Shown here: piece after piece, positions 18,729 to 27,511 of the stretch | How the letters are laid out: each line of letters starts with the position of its first letter | Numbering within the stretch: position 1 is the stretch's first letter | Source: a virus | Strand: one strand, 5' to 3' | Virus record (IMG/VR): IMGVR_UViG_3300043775_000486 | Coordinates: 1-31,625 of that record | DNA: 31,625 bases | Position numbers and translations under genes: made by a program | Notes under the pieces: model-generated | Told to the model about the DNA's origin: nothing | What the model saw: the letters and a program-made list of their open reading frames with translations, nothing else | Databases searched by the model: none

Positions 18729-20899
18729 GCGCAAGGCTATTTGTAGAAGGTATTGAAGCGGATACCCTAGGGGACATAGATGTAGAATTCACCTTCTCTG
18801 TGGCTGATGTTAGCGACATTGAGAGAAGGAATACATCTTATTCAAAGACATTAACCCTACCAAGTACGGCAAAGAATCAGCAGCTATTCGGGAATATCTT
18901 TGACATCTCTGTGAGCAATGACTACATCATAGGTGATGTAAACATAGGGCAGAACTTCAACCCTGCAAAGCAGGCGCAGTCACAGATCTTCCTAGATAAT
19001 GTCAAGATATTTGACGGGGTTCTAAGGATGATGAAGATCAATTCTAAGGAAGGGGACATCACTTATGAGGTGAATATGTTCGGCAGGCTTCGGGATATCC
19101 TTCACGAACTAGGTGACAAGACCCTAGCTGATCTGGATTTTGATGATTATGACCATACTTGGAACAGAACAAATATAGAAGATAGTTGGGACAGGCTTGA
19201 ATGGGTAGATGGTGCGGACAACTATGTCTATCCTTTGGTGGATTATGGCTATTCAGTAGACTCAATCACCTATCCTATAGAGAACTTCAAACCTGCTGTA
19301 TTTGTAAGTGAAATTTTGAAGCGGATCTTTGCGGAAGCGAACTTTCAAGTGACTGCTCCCTTCTTTAATTCCTTCTATTTTAGGAAGCTACTTTTGATCA
19401 CGGCAGAGAAGACCATCACAAAGGAAAGCACTACCCTACTGCATCAAACCCCTGTACTATATCAGCAGGAAGTGACTACAGATCCTTCCTTCTCAAGGCT
19501 ATTGAATTTCAGTAGCACCTTAGCTTCAGGATTTTTGGTGCAAAATTCAGGCACTAGATTTAGATGGAATAAGAACCAAACTTTGAACACAGGATTGACC
19601 TTGAATCTCAGGGTATCGTTTGAATCTTTGCAGGCATACACAGATAATGTCTGGACTATATCAGTTTTGAAGAATGGATCAGAGGAACTATACAGCAGTA
19701 AGCTAGTTTCTTTTATTTCGATTGGTCAATTCTATTTTTGGGATGTAGAAATCACGGCAGGAATAGCACTTGCATACAATGACTACTTTGAGATCCGATT
19801 GAGGGGAGAGATTGCAGGATCAGGAACAAATACCCAACTTCAAACAGAGGTAGTAGTAGCACCTATTGGATCATTCAAGATAGGCAACACAGTACCCGTG
19901 GCAGTAGAACTAGAAGAAGGTGATATCATGAAGATAGGATACACCCTTCCAAAGTCAATGAAGCAGAGGGATTTCTTGAAGTCTATCATCTCAATGTACA
20001 ATCTGTATGTGACGCAGGACAGGCTTCGGACAAATGTCCTAGAGATAATACCCTACAATGAGTTCTACAGAACCTTCAAGGATCAGGCACTAGATTGGAG
20101 TGACAAGCTAGATCAAAGTCAAGAGATAACTATCACCCCACTATCCGAACTTTCAGCTAAGGAGTACAGGCTTACCTTTGATGATGATGCCGACTATTGG
20201 AGTACTTCCTACAAGACTAAGTTCAATCAAGCCTATGGGGAAAGTAGAACTATCATAGACAATGATTTCATTTTAGATACCAAGACTGTGAAGGTGGTAT
20301 TCAGTCCTCCTGTAATGAGGGAGCAAGTACTAGGGCAGATCATGATCCACCTATACAAGGTAGAAAATGGGGTCAAAGTACCTGACAACTTTAAGCCTAG
20401 AATAGCGTATTGGAAGCCACAGGTTGAATGTCCTTCTTGGAATATAGCCTATTCTTCAGGGAATATAGCCTATACTGCCTACCCCTATGCAGGTCACCTA
20501 GATGATCCTATAATCCCTACTACAGATGTGCTTTTCTCATATCCTAGGGAGGTCTATTTCTCTATTGGGGTGTACCCTCAAACCAATAACCTATACACGG
20601 AGTACTACGAAGGTTTAATCACTTCGATTGGTGACAGGAATAGTAGGCTATTGGAGGGATATTTTTACCTAACACCTACGGACATCATGAACCTAGATTT
20701 CAGGACTATCATCAAAGTAGGTGTTCACTACTTCCAACTTGAGAAGGTAGATAAGTTCAATCCGATTGCGAACAATTTATGCTATGTTTCCCTATTCAAG
20801 ATCCTGAGAAACATCAGCCCTGTAGACTATGACTTCATCCTATTGGAAGATGACTCATATATGCTACAAGAAAACGGGACTTCAAGATTTTATATTTAA
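18725..20899 (+). CDS. Large tail / baseplate protein
   Basis: A 724-residue protein beginning MSARLFVEGIEADTLGDI and containing DIERRNTSYSKTLTLPSTAKNQQLF, a strong signature of a Bacteroidota phage tail family. The middle (about 225-400) is beta-sandwich-like with Ser/Thr-rich strands. The next part (SMKQRDFLKSIISMYNLYVTQD, about 415-436) recalls the tail-associated hub proteins (gp27/gp44-like). The C-terminus returns to strands. A role as the tail-tip hub that holds the fibre is likely but not proven. It ends five bases before the fibre. Confidence 0.65.
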   Translation: MSARLFVEGIEADTLGDIDVEFTFSVADVSDIERRNTSYSKTLTLPSTAKNQQLFGNIFDISVSNDYIIGDVNIGQNFNPAKQAQSQIFLDNVKIFDGVLRMMKINSKEGDITYEVNMFGRLRDILHELGDKTLADLDFDDYDHTWNRTNIEDSWDRLEWVDGADNYVYPLVDYGYSVDSITYPIENFKPAVFVSEILKRIFAEANFQVTAPFFNSFYFRKLLLITAEKTITKESTTLLHQTPVLYQQEVTTDPSFSRLLNFSSTLASGFLVQNSGTRFRWNKNQTLNTGLTLNLRVSFESLQAYTDNVWTISVLKNGSEELYSSKLVSFISIGQFYFWDVEITAGIALAYNDYFEIRLRGEIAGSGTNTQLQTEVVVAPIGSFKIGNTVPVAVELEEGDIMKIGYTLPKSMKQRDFLKSIISMYNLYVTQDRLRTNVLEIIPYNEFYRTFKDQALDWSDKLDQSQEITITPLSELSAKEYRLTFDDDADYWSTSYKTKFNQAYGESRTIIDNDFILDTKTVKVVFSPPVMREQVLGQIMIHLYKVENGVKVPDNFKPRIAYWKPQVECPSWNIAYSSGNIAYTAYPYAGHLDDPIIPTTDVLFSYPREVYFSIGVYPQTNNLYTEYYEGLITSIGDRNSRLLEGYFYLTPTDIMNLDFRTIIKVGVHYFQLEKVDKFNPIANNLCYVSLFKILRNISPVDYDFILLEDDSYMLQENGTSRFYI

Positions 20900-20904
20900 G
20901 AATT

Positions 20905-23271
20905 ATGGCAGATAAGAGAATAAGTCAACTAGTAGAACGCACAGACATTGCAAATAATGATGTTCTACCTATAGTAGCAAGCGGTGCTACCACTACGAAC
21001 AAAGTCACTATTTCAACTATTCAAGATTGGATGCAGGACAACCTAGATGTAGGGGTCACTTCTGTAGGTCTTTCTATGCCTTCGGCTTTCACTGTCACCA
21101 ATAGCCCCGTAACTACTTCAGGGAATATCTCTGTAGTAGGAGCAGGATCTGTATCTCAATACATCAGGGGTGATGGTAGCCTAGCAGACTTCCCTCAAGG
21201 AGGTGGTGGCGGTTCTTCAGTTAACTACTACCTAAATGGATCAGTATCTCAGGGTACTATCGGAGGGATTGCATATACTGAATTGAGCAAAGTTCCCATT
21301 TTAGGAACAGGCACAGACTTCACTATTAATGCCGATGGATATATAGCTTCCTTCATTACTGATGCAGGAGATCCTGCTTTGCTAGAAATTCCTGCGGGAA
21401 ATTGGAATTTTGAAACATATCTACAGGCATCTTCAGCAGGAGGTACTCCTAGCTTTTATATTGAACTTTACAAAGTAAACTCAGGAGGAACAGCTACTTT
21501 GATAGCATCAAATTCAGCCACACCTGAACTCATAGCATTTGGTACTAGCACCACTCCTTACTTCTCTGCTTTGGCAGTTCCTACTACTACCCTAGCCCTT
21601 ACAGATAGGCTAGCTTTGAGGTACTATGTAACCCACTCAGGAAGGACTATCACCCTCCACACAGAGAATAACACCCTTTGTCAAATCATTACTACATTCA
21701 CCACAGGATTAACGGCTTTAAATGGGTTGACTGCGCAGGTGCAGAACTTTGCAACAGGGACTAGTGGATCTGATTTCAATATCTCAAGTTCATCTTCTAC
21801 CCATACCTTCAACCTACCTACGGCTACTTCTACTATTAGGGGTGCTTTGAGTAGTACTGATTGGTCTACATTTAACGGGAAGCAGAATGCTTTGAATGGA
21901 ACAGGATTTGTCAAAATAAGCGGTACTACTATAAGCTATGACAATTCAACCTACTTAACTACAGGGACTGCTGCTTCTACTTACCTTCCTTTGGTGGGGG
22001 GCACTTTGACAGGTGGTTTAAATGGTACTAGTGCTAATTTTTCGGGTAGTGTAGGAATAGGTACAAATACACCTGAAGGATCAGGTTTGACAGTTGCAAG
22101 TGGAGGGATATTAGTTAGTCTTGATCCAGGTGCTAATAGAAAAGTATTAGAACTTTATGCCACAAGCACGGGGGCAAAAGTATCTTCATCTTATGTCGGT
22201 GCTTCATCTTATGGTAATTTAGAATTATTGACTTCAGGACTAGCAAGGCTTACAATAGCCGACACGGGAGCATCAACTTTCTCAGGTGCTTTGAACGGGA
22301 CTAGTGCTGCTTTTAGTGGTAATTTAGGTGCAGGAGTTTCTAGTTTTTCCGCTTGGAGTGGTGGTACTGAAAATGTTTTACAAGTAAAATCTGCTAGTAT
22401 TTATGAGTACGGAGGATATGAAACAGGATTATCGGTAAATGCTTATTATAATTCAGGTTGGAAATATATTGGAACAAATGTAGCTAGTCAAATTGTAGTT
22501 TCTAGTGGTGCATTTACTTTCAATAGAAGTGTATCAGGAACTGCGGGGAATGCTATTTCTTGGATTCCTTCAATGACTATTAATAACTCAGGCAATGTAG
22601 GCATCGGCACGACTAGTCCTGCTACTTTTCTTAATGTTTTAGGTTCTAATACTTCAAATCGAGGTCAGCTATCTATTCAATCAAATAATGCTTCAAATGC
22701 TGCAAAAGTAACTTGGTATTATGATACATTTAATCAAGGAGAAATAGGTACTACAGGATCAGATTTTTATGCATTAGCAGCAAACAATTTGTTATTTTAT
22801 GCTTCAGGAGGTAATGTGGCTTCGGTAACTGCAAACGGAATAACCTTTAACGGAGACACGGCAGCAGCTAATGCATTGGATGATTATGAGGAAGGCACTT
22901 GGACACCTGTTGTAAAAGTAGGGACAACTACTAATACTTCAGTCTCTCCAATAGGAAGATATACTAAAATTGGGAATATAGTTTATATTCAAGCAACAAT
23001 TACAACTATAACAAAAAATGGCGCAGGGAATTTAACAATTCAAGGATTGCCGTTTACTGTAGGTTCAGGCGCATCTTTTGGAGATACTCAAGCAACTTTA
23101 AGATGGGATAACATAACTAGCAATGGGGTTATATATCCATATTTTTCATCAGGAGGCACTACTATTCAAATGCAAGATTATAGTAATACAGGATATGTTC
23201 AAATTATTAATGACACTCAACTATCATCAACCTATGAATTATATGGCATCTCAGGATTTTACATGGTTTAA
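20905..23271 (+). CDS. Tail fibre / receptor-binding protein
   Basis: 788 residues. The N-terminus (MADKRISQLVERTDIANND) is a virion-attachment type, followed by a Gly linker (QGGGGGSSV, about 92-102) and beta domains. Next comes STIRGALSSTDWSTFNGKQ, a repeat commonly found in phage fibres. From about 370 there are three related repeats (GLNGTSANFSGSVGIG, ALNGTSAAFSGNLGAG, NNSGNVGIGTTSP), probably trimeric beta-helix. The C-terminal domain from about 658 starts YEEGTWTP, seen in many marine and Bacteroidota fibres. Composition becomes more AT-rich from about 22020, so the receptor-binding half is probably exchanged between phages. Confidence 0.85.
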   Translation: MADKRISQLVERTDIANNDVLPIVASGATTTNKVTISTIQDWMQDNLDVGVTSVGLSMPSAFTVTNSPVTTSGNISVVGAGSVSQYIRGDGSLADFPQGGGGGSSVNYYLNGSVSQGTIGGIAYTELSKVPILGTGTDFTINADGYIASFITDAGDPALLEIPAGNWNFETYLQASSAGGTPSFYIELYKVNSGGTATLIASNSATPELIAFGTSTTPYFSALAVPTTTLALTDRLALRYYVTHSGRTITLHTENNTLCQIITTFTTGLTALNGLTAQVQNFATGTSGSDFNISSSSSTHTFNLPTATSTIRGALSSTDWSTFNGKQNALNGTGFVKISGTTISYDNSTYLTTGTAASTYLPLVGGTLTGGLNGTSANFSGSVGIGTNTPEGSGLTVASGGILVSLDPGANRKVLELYATSTGAKVSSSYVGASSYGNLELLTSGLARLTIADTGASTFSGALNGTSAAFSGNLGAGVSSFSAWSGGTENVLQVKSASIYEYGGYETGLSVNAYYNSGWKYIGTNVASQIVVSSGAFTFNRSVSGTAGNAISWIPSMTINNSGNVGIGTTSPATFLNVLGSNTSNRGQLSIQSNNASNAAKVTWYYDTFNQGEIGTTGSDFYALAANNLLFYASGGNVASVTANGITFNGDTAAANALDDYEEGTWTPVVKVGTTTNTSVSPIGRYTKIGNIVYIQATITTITKNGAGNLTIQGLPFTVGSGASFGDTQATLRWDNITSNGVIYPYFSSGGTTIQMQDYSNTGYVQIINDTQLSSTYELYGISGFYMV
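22015..22626 (+). repeat. Degenerate repeats in the fibre gene
   Basis: Three copies of a roughly 16-residue motif (NGTSAxFSGxxGxG / SGNVGIGTTSP) begin near 22018, 22291 and 22585. The first two share AACGG/AATGG-ACTAGTGCT at the DNA level. They mark a repetitive shaft just where composition changes. Confidence 0.6.
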
Positions 23272-23282
23272 ATTAAAATAAA

Positions 23283-23549
23283 ATGGCACTAATAGAAAAA
23301 CAAATTATTGACAAAATAGAGATACTTGAAAGCAATAGTATCCAAGTAAGAACTGCAAATGTAATCGAAAAAGATGGCGTAGAAATTAGCCGAACTTTTC
23401 ATCGCCATGTAGTCAATCCTAGCCAAGACATAAGTGGAGAAGATGCAAAGGTGCAAGCGGTAGCAAATGCCGTATGGACTGAAGAAATTATCGCTGCCTA
23501 TTTAGAATCACAAAACCAAAACCAAATTCAAGATGAAAGTAACGCTTAA
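23283..23549 (+). CDS. Small protein after the fibre
   Basis: An 88-residue protein with MALIEKQIIDKIEILESNSIQVRTANVIEKDGVEISRTFHRHVVNP, then a helix (DAKVQAVANAVWTEEIIAAYL) and a Gln/Asn tail. The (I/V)QVRTA.VIEKDG.EISR..HRH pattern is common in small proteins beside tail fibres in marine phages. It may be a fibre accessory or chaperone; the role is positional. Overlaps the next gene by 17 nt. Confidence 0.6.
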   Translation: MALIEKQIIDKIEILESNSIQVRTANVIEKDGVEISRTFHRHVVNPSQDISGEDAKVQAVANAVWTEEIIAAYLESQNQNQIQDESNA

Positions 23550-23679
23550 CGAAGACCAAATCAAAATGCTAGAAGCATGGGCACAAGAACTGCCTACTAA
23601 GTACGGGATGTCCTTCATCCAATTCCTAGCACAGCAAGTGCAGGAGCAGAACCCGAAGGAAGAAGCAGAATCAGAGTAG
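23533..23679 (+). CDS. 48-aa protein before the tape measure
   Basis: ATG at 23533 inside the end of the previous gene, TAG at 23677-23679. The peptide begins MKVTLNEDQIKMLEAWAQEL and ends QVQEQNPKEEAESE, helical and acidic. It uses backbone codons and is followed directly by a perfect hairpin, which supports it as the last gene of a transcript. No family recognised. Confidence 0.65.
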   Translation: MKVTLNEDQIKMLEAWAQELPTKYGMSFIQFLAQQVQEQNPKEEAESE

Positions 23680-23686
23680 TAAAAAT

Positions 23687-23707
23687 GGGGAATCAAATAG
23701 ATTCCCC
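23687..23707 (+). terminator. Perfect hairpin before the tape measure gene
   Basis: GGGGAATC and GATTCCCC form a perfect 8-bp stem around AAATA, eight bases after the 48-aa gene. The following bases (TAACCTTTAAAAA) are only weakly T-rich, so it may reduce rather than stop transcription into the tape measure gene. Confidence 0.55.
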
Positions 23708-23729
23708 TAACCTTTAAAAACCCACACCA

Positions 23730-25844
23730 ATGGCTGAAGAAAATAAGATCATATTAGATGCGGATGTCAAACCCCTGAAGAAACAATTAAGGGAAGCGAC
23801 ACAGGAACTACAACTTGCACGGCAGAAGTACGGGGAATTTTCCAATGAGGCTGTAAATGCTGCAAAGAAGGTAGCTACTATCCGTGATTCTATAGAAGAT
23901 GCAAATGAGGCTTCTCAGCTATTTGATCCAGGGAAAAGATTTCAGGCACTAACTACGGCAGCAAGCACGGCAGCAGGAGGAATAGCAGCGGTTCAAGGTG
24001 CTATGGCTTTATTCGGTGGGGAATCAGAGGAAGTAGAAAAGGCACTCCTAAAAGTACAGGGGGCTATGGCACTTTCTCAGGGACTTTCCCAACTAAAAGA
24101 TGTGGGCAAAGTAGGTGAGCAGTTAAAACTCACATTCAAGGGACTAGGCACTTCAGCAAAAGGGGCTACATCTTCTACAGATGGCTTAACAAAAAGTACT
24201 AAAGGCTTCGGGAAGGCAATCATAGCCACAGGTGTAGGTGCTTTAGTAGCTGCCCTAGGTCTATTGATAGCCAACTTTGACAAGGTGAAGGAAGTCATGA
24301 TGAAGCTATTCCCTGTTTTTGAGGAAGTAGGCAAATTCATTGGTGGGCTGATCACGGGTTTCACGGACTTTATAGGCTTAACAAATGAGGCAGAGCGAAA
24401 TCTTGAAGCCCTAGGAAAGTCAAACGAAAAGTTGAATGATGATATCAATAACAAGATCAAGATCCTGTCTGCCCAAGGCGGAAAAGAGAAGGAGATCTAC
24501 CAACTTAGAGCGAAGCAGATAGATAGTGAAATAGCACTCTTAGAGGAAAGCCAAAAGGTCAAAGGGCAGCTAACAGATGAAGAGCAGAAGAGACAAAAGG
24601 AACTCAATGCAGAAAGAACTTCGGAGGCTTACAACTTCTTGAAGTTTCAAAGTGAGCAGGAGAAAGCAGCAGCGGAAAAAAGCAAGGCAGCAGGGGAAAA
24701 GGCAAAGGCAGAAGCAGACAAAAGAAGGGCTTTAGAACTTGAAGCGCAGGGAATCCTAGAGGAATCAAAACTAGAATTGTTAGATCAAAGACAGCAGGAA
24801 GAAGCAGCAGTAGAAAAGGAATTTGAAGCCAAAAGACAGAAGCTAAAAGAGGCAGGCATTGAAGATGATGGCAGCCTAGAGATGGCACGGCAGAATAGAC
24901 TTGCACAGATCAAGAAGCAGTACCAAGATGAAGAAGATGCTAGGGAGCAGGAATTCCAAAAGAGGCTAAATGATATCCGCACAGAGATCAGGCTTGCAGG
25001 GATCAAGGATGAAAATGAGAAAGCTAGACAGCAGATTCTACTTGACTTTGAAAGCAAGAGGCAGGAGGTACTGAAAGATGAAAAGCTAACAGGAGAACAA
25101 AGGATTGCACTTCAGCTAGAACTAGCACAACAGGAACAGCAGCAACTAGCAGCCCTTCAATTGACTATTGATCAGCAGAATGCAGAGAAGGCACTCCTTG
25201 AATTGGATATGCAGATGAAGGAGGCGGATGCTAGTTTCCAAATTCAGAAGGATCTAGTTGACAAAAAAGAAGCCCTATCCCTTGAGCAGTTCCAAAAAGG
25301 ATTGATCAATGAACAGCAGTACAATGATGCCTTGAAGGGATATTCAGATGCAAGGATAGAGATTGATCGAAAGGAAAATGAGGCTAAGATGCAGAACGCA
25401 GCAATGGCAGCAGGTCTATTGAATACAGTCTCTAGTCTAGTAGGAAAGAACACGGCAGCAGGAAAGGCTACGGCAATTGCTGCTACTACAATTGATACCT
25501 ACCTAGGGGCACAGAAAGCCTATACTTCGCAACTAATCCCAGGAGATCCTTCATCCCCTATTCGTGCTGCTATTGCTGCTGCTATTGCGGTGGCAGGTGG
25601 TATCAAAAATGTTAGGGAGATTGTTAAAACGAAAGTCCCAGGAGGTGGTGCAGGATCTGCTCCTTCTATTTCTGCTGCTGCCCCTGCCTCGGTGGCTCAA
25701 GTACCTACTATAGGGAATAGTCCTATCACGGCACTAGGTGCTGCTATGACTCCTGCACAGCCTATCAAAGCCTATGTAGTAGAAAGCGAAGTCACAGGAT
25801 CTCAGAAGCGTGTGGCAGATATTGAACGAAGGGCAGGATTTTAA
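23730..25844 (+). CDS. Tail tape measure protein
   Basis: 704 residues. The N-terminus is coiled coil (VKPLKKQLREATQELQLARQ) and FDPGKRFQALTTAASTAAGGIAAVQGAMALF is typical of Bacteroidota tape measures. A membrane-like helix lies at about 163-183 (AIIATGVGALVAALGLLIANF). A long charged coiled coil of Glu, Lys and Gln (about 225-555) follows, then a second hydrophobic Ala-rich region (about 580-640) and a Ser/Pro tail. It sets tail length and helps DNA pass the inner membrane. At the usual 1.5 angstrom per residue the tail would be around 105 nm. The gene lies after, not before, the fibre gene. Confidence 0.9.
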   Translation: MAEENKIILDADVKPLKKQLREATQELQLARQKYGEFSNEAVNAAKKVATIRDSIEDANEASQLFDPGKRFQALTTAASTAAGGIAAVQGAMALFGGESEEVEKALLKVQGAMALSQGLSQLKDVGKVGEQLKLTFKGLGTSAKGATSSTDGLTKSTKGFGKAIIATGVGALVAALGLLIANFDKVKEVMMKLFPVFEEVGKFIGGLITGFTDFIGLTNEAERNLEALGKSNEKLNDDINNKIKILSAQGGKEKEIYQLRAKQIDSEIALLEESQKVKGQLTDEEQKRQKELNAERTSEAYNFLKFQSEQEKAAAEKSKAAGEKAKAEADKRRALELEAQGILEESKLELLDQRQQEEAAVEKEFEAKRQKLKEAGIEDDGSLEMARQNRLAQIKKQYQDEEDAREQEFQKRLNDIRTEIRLAGIKDENEKARQQILLDFESKRQEVLKDEKLTGEQRIALQLELAQQEQQQLAALQLTIDQQNAEKALLELDMQMKEADASFQIQKDLVDKKEALSLEQFQKGLINEQQYNDALKGYSDARIEIDRKENEAKMQNAAMAAGLLNTVSSLVGKNTAAGKATAIAATTIDTYLGAQKAYTSQLIPGDPSSPIRAAIAAAIAVAGGIKNVREIVKTKVPGGGAGSAPSISAAAPASVAQVPTIGNSPITALGAAMTPAQPIKAYVVESEVTGSQKRVADIERRAGF

Positions 25845-25855
25845 TACTTACAGAT

Positions 25856-26899
25856 ATGGATAAGAAACTACCACTATATGAAATGATGATCGGGGATACT
25901 ATCGAAGGTGAAGAAGAAGTAGACTTCATAGCCCTAGTAGAATACCCTGCGATTCAGAAAAACTTCCTAGCCTTTTCTCAGCAATTTGTAGAACCTAGCC
26001 AAGGTGAAAGCAAAGAAGATTTTTTGCCTAGATGTATTGAGTATGTGATCAATGAGGGGAAAGAATCAGAGCAGGCAGTAGCTATCTGCTCCAATCTATG
26101 GGAAGGTAGATTTCAAGAAGATTCATATAATGACTACCCTCAGAGTGCAAAGGATAACGCAGAACGGGGAATCCGTTTGAATGAGGCAATCGGAAATAGA
26201 TGCGCTACTCAGGTAGGAAAAGTTCGTGCTACTCAAATCATGAATGGTGAGAACCTTTCTAGGGAGACCATAAAAAGAACTTACTCCTACCTTAGCAGGG
26301 CTGCTGAATATTATAACCCTGATGATACAGAAGCCTGTGGGACTATATCCTACCTTCTTTGGGGTGGTGAACCTATGCTTCGATGGGCAGAAAGCAAGAT
26401 GAATCAAGAAGATTTCAGATCTGTAGGATTCAACAAATTTTCAATCGAGAATCAAGATCAGAGAATCGTGACAGGTGCTTTGATGATTGCGGATCTACCG
26501 ATCTATAGAAGGGATGAAGATGAAGAATACTATGTATCCTTTTCTGCTGCTGAGATCAAGAAGATAGTACAGCGGTTCTTCAAGAAAGGCTACCAATCCA
26601 AGGTAAATGTGGAGCATTCTACCCCTGTTGATGGGGTCTATATGTTTGAAAGTTTTATCATTGATCGGGAGAAGGGCATCATGCCTCCCAAGGGTTTTGA
26701 AGACATATCAAATGGATCATGGTTCGGATCTTTCAAAGTAGATAATGAGAAGATATGGAACGAAGTGAAGGCAGGGACTTTCAAAGGGTTCTCTGTGGAG
26801 GGACTTTTCCGATATGAGAAGACAAACAAGGTGATCACCCAGGAGGAACAGATCATGCAGCAGATCTTCAAAATTCTATCCCAAATTGAACAAGATTAA
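25856..26899 (+). CDS. XkdF-type prohead protease with inserted domains
   Basis: 347 residues. The start (LPLYEMMIGDTIEGEEEVDFIALVEYPAIQKNF) and the region from about 195 on (ALMIADLPIYR, VNVEHSTPVDGVYMFESFIID, GSWFGSFKVDN, FKGFSVEG) match the XkdF-like putative serine protease. Residues about 50-182 are an insert. The first part is CIEYVINEGKESEQAVAICSNLW. The second is a helical domain with RGIRLNEAIGNRCATQVGKVRA and YLSRAAEYYNPDDTEACGTI. It would mature the prohead by cleaving scaffold and capsid. Catalytic residues probably include the His and Ser of VEHSTPVDG and FKGFSVEG; that is a guess from conservation. Confidence 0.8.
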   Translation: MDKKLPLYEMMIGDTIEGEEEVDFIALVEYPAIQKNFLAFSQQFVEPSQGESKEDFLPRCIEYVINEGKESEQAVAICSNLWEGRFQEDSYNDYPQSAKDNAERGIRLNEAIGNRCATQVGKVRATQIMNGENLSRETIKRTYSYLSRAAEYYNPDDTEACGTISYLLWGGEPMLRWAESKMNQEDFRSVGFNKFSIENQDQRIVTGALMIADLPIYRRDEDEEYYVSFSAAEIKKIVQRFFKKGYQSKVNVEHSTPVDGVYMFESFIIDREKGIMPPKGFEDISNGSWFGSFKVDNEKIWNEVKAGTFKGFSVEGLFRYEKTNKVITQEEQIMQQIFKILSQIEQD

Positions 26900-26919
26900 T
26901 TAACTAAATATTTACAATT

Positions 26920-27510
26920 ATGAACGCAAAAGAAGCACTAGTAGAAATCAAAAAACTACTTTTCTCAGAGGCAGAAAAGCAGGCAGCCTTCGCATTGGTT
27001 GAAGGTAAGCTAGTAGATGGCACTATGGTAGCCTATGATCTTGAGGCAGGAGATATCTTTGTGATTGGTGAAGATGGGGCACAAATCCCTGCACCTGTTG
27101 GAGAGCATCAACTAGAATCAGGTGAAGTAGTAGTAGTCCTTGAAGAGGGTAAGATCGCAGAGGTAAAGCAAGCAGAGGCAAAGATCGAAGTTGAGATCGA
27201 AGCATCCGCAGAAGAAGTACCTGTAGAAGAACCTAAGAAGGATGAAGCAATGGCTAAAGTAGAACAGGCTATGGGTGACCTTGAAAAAAAGGTAGAAGAA
27301 TTGGTTGCAAAAGTTAAGGCAATGGAAGAAAAAGCAGGTAGTGTAGAGGAAGCGGTGAAGATGTCCGCAGTAGTCCTTGAGTCTCTTGCAAAAGAACCAA
27401 GTGATAAAGCAATCACAGCCCCTAATCAATTTGCAAAGCAATTGAAAGTAGAAAAAGTAGACAGGTATAACAGCCTTCAAAACGCATTTCAAAAATTAAA
27501 ACAAAAATAA
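26920..27510 (+). CDS. Capsid scaffolding protein
   Basis: A 196-residue, very acidic Ala/Glu/Lys/Val-rich protein. After a helix it has beta strands with LEAGDIFVIGEDGAQIPAPVGEHQLESG, then a long Glu-rich linker, a coiled coil (KVEQAMGDLEKKVEELVAKV, about 112-140) and a helical C-terminus. The 'DG...APVGEH.L..G' block before a coiled coil is typical of the protein encoded just before the major capsid in these phages. Position between protease and capsid supports a scaffold. The final QNAFQKLKQK may bind the capsid. Confidence 0.75.
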   Translation: MNAKEALVEIKKLLFSEAEKQAAFALVEGKLVDGTMVAYDLEAGDIFVIGEDGAQIPAPVGEHQLESGEVVVVLEEGKIAEVKQAEAKIEVEIEASAEEVPVEEPKKDEAMAKVEQAMGDLEKKVEELVAKVKAMEEKAGSVEEAVKMSAVVLESLAKEPSDKAITAPNQFAKQLKVEKVDRYNSLQNAFQKLKQK

Positions 27511-27511
27511 A

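Noticed and set aside
24077-25057. Long open frames on the minus strand opposite the tape measure gene
   Set aside because: They are shadows of Glu/Lys/Gln-rich coiled-coil codons (giving Leu/Phe/Ser runs) and have no start context or neighbours in that direction.
27108-27492. Minus-strand frames opposite the scaffold gene
   Set aside because: Low-complexity Phe/Cys/Ser sequences mirrored from the Glu/Lys-rich scaffold gene; no independent support.
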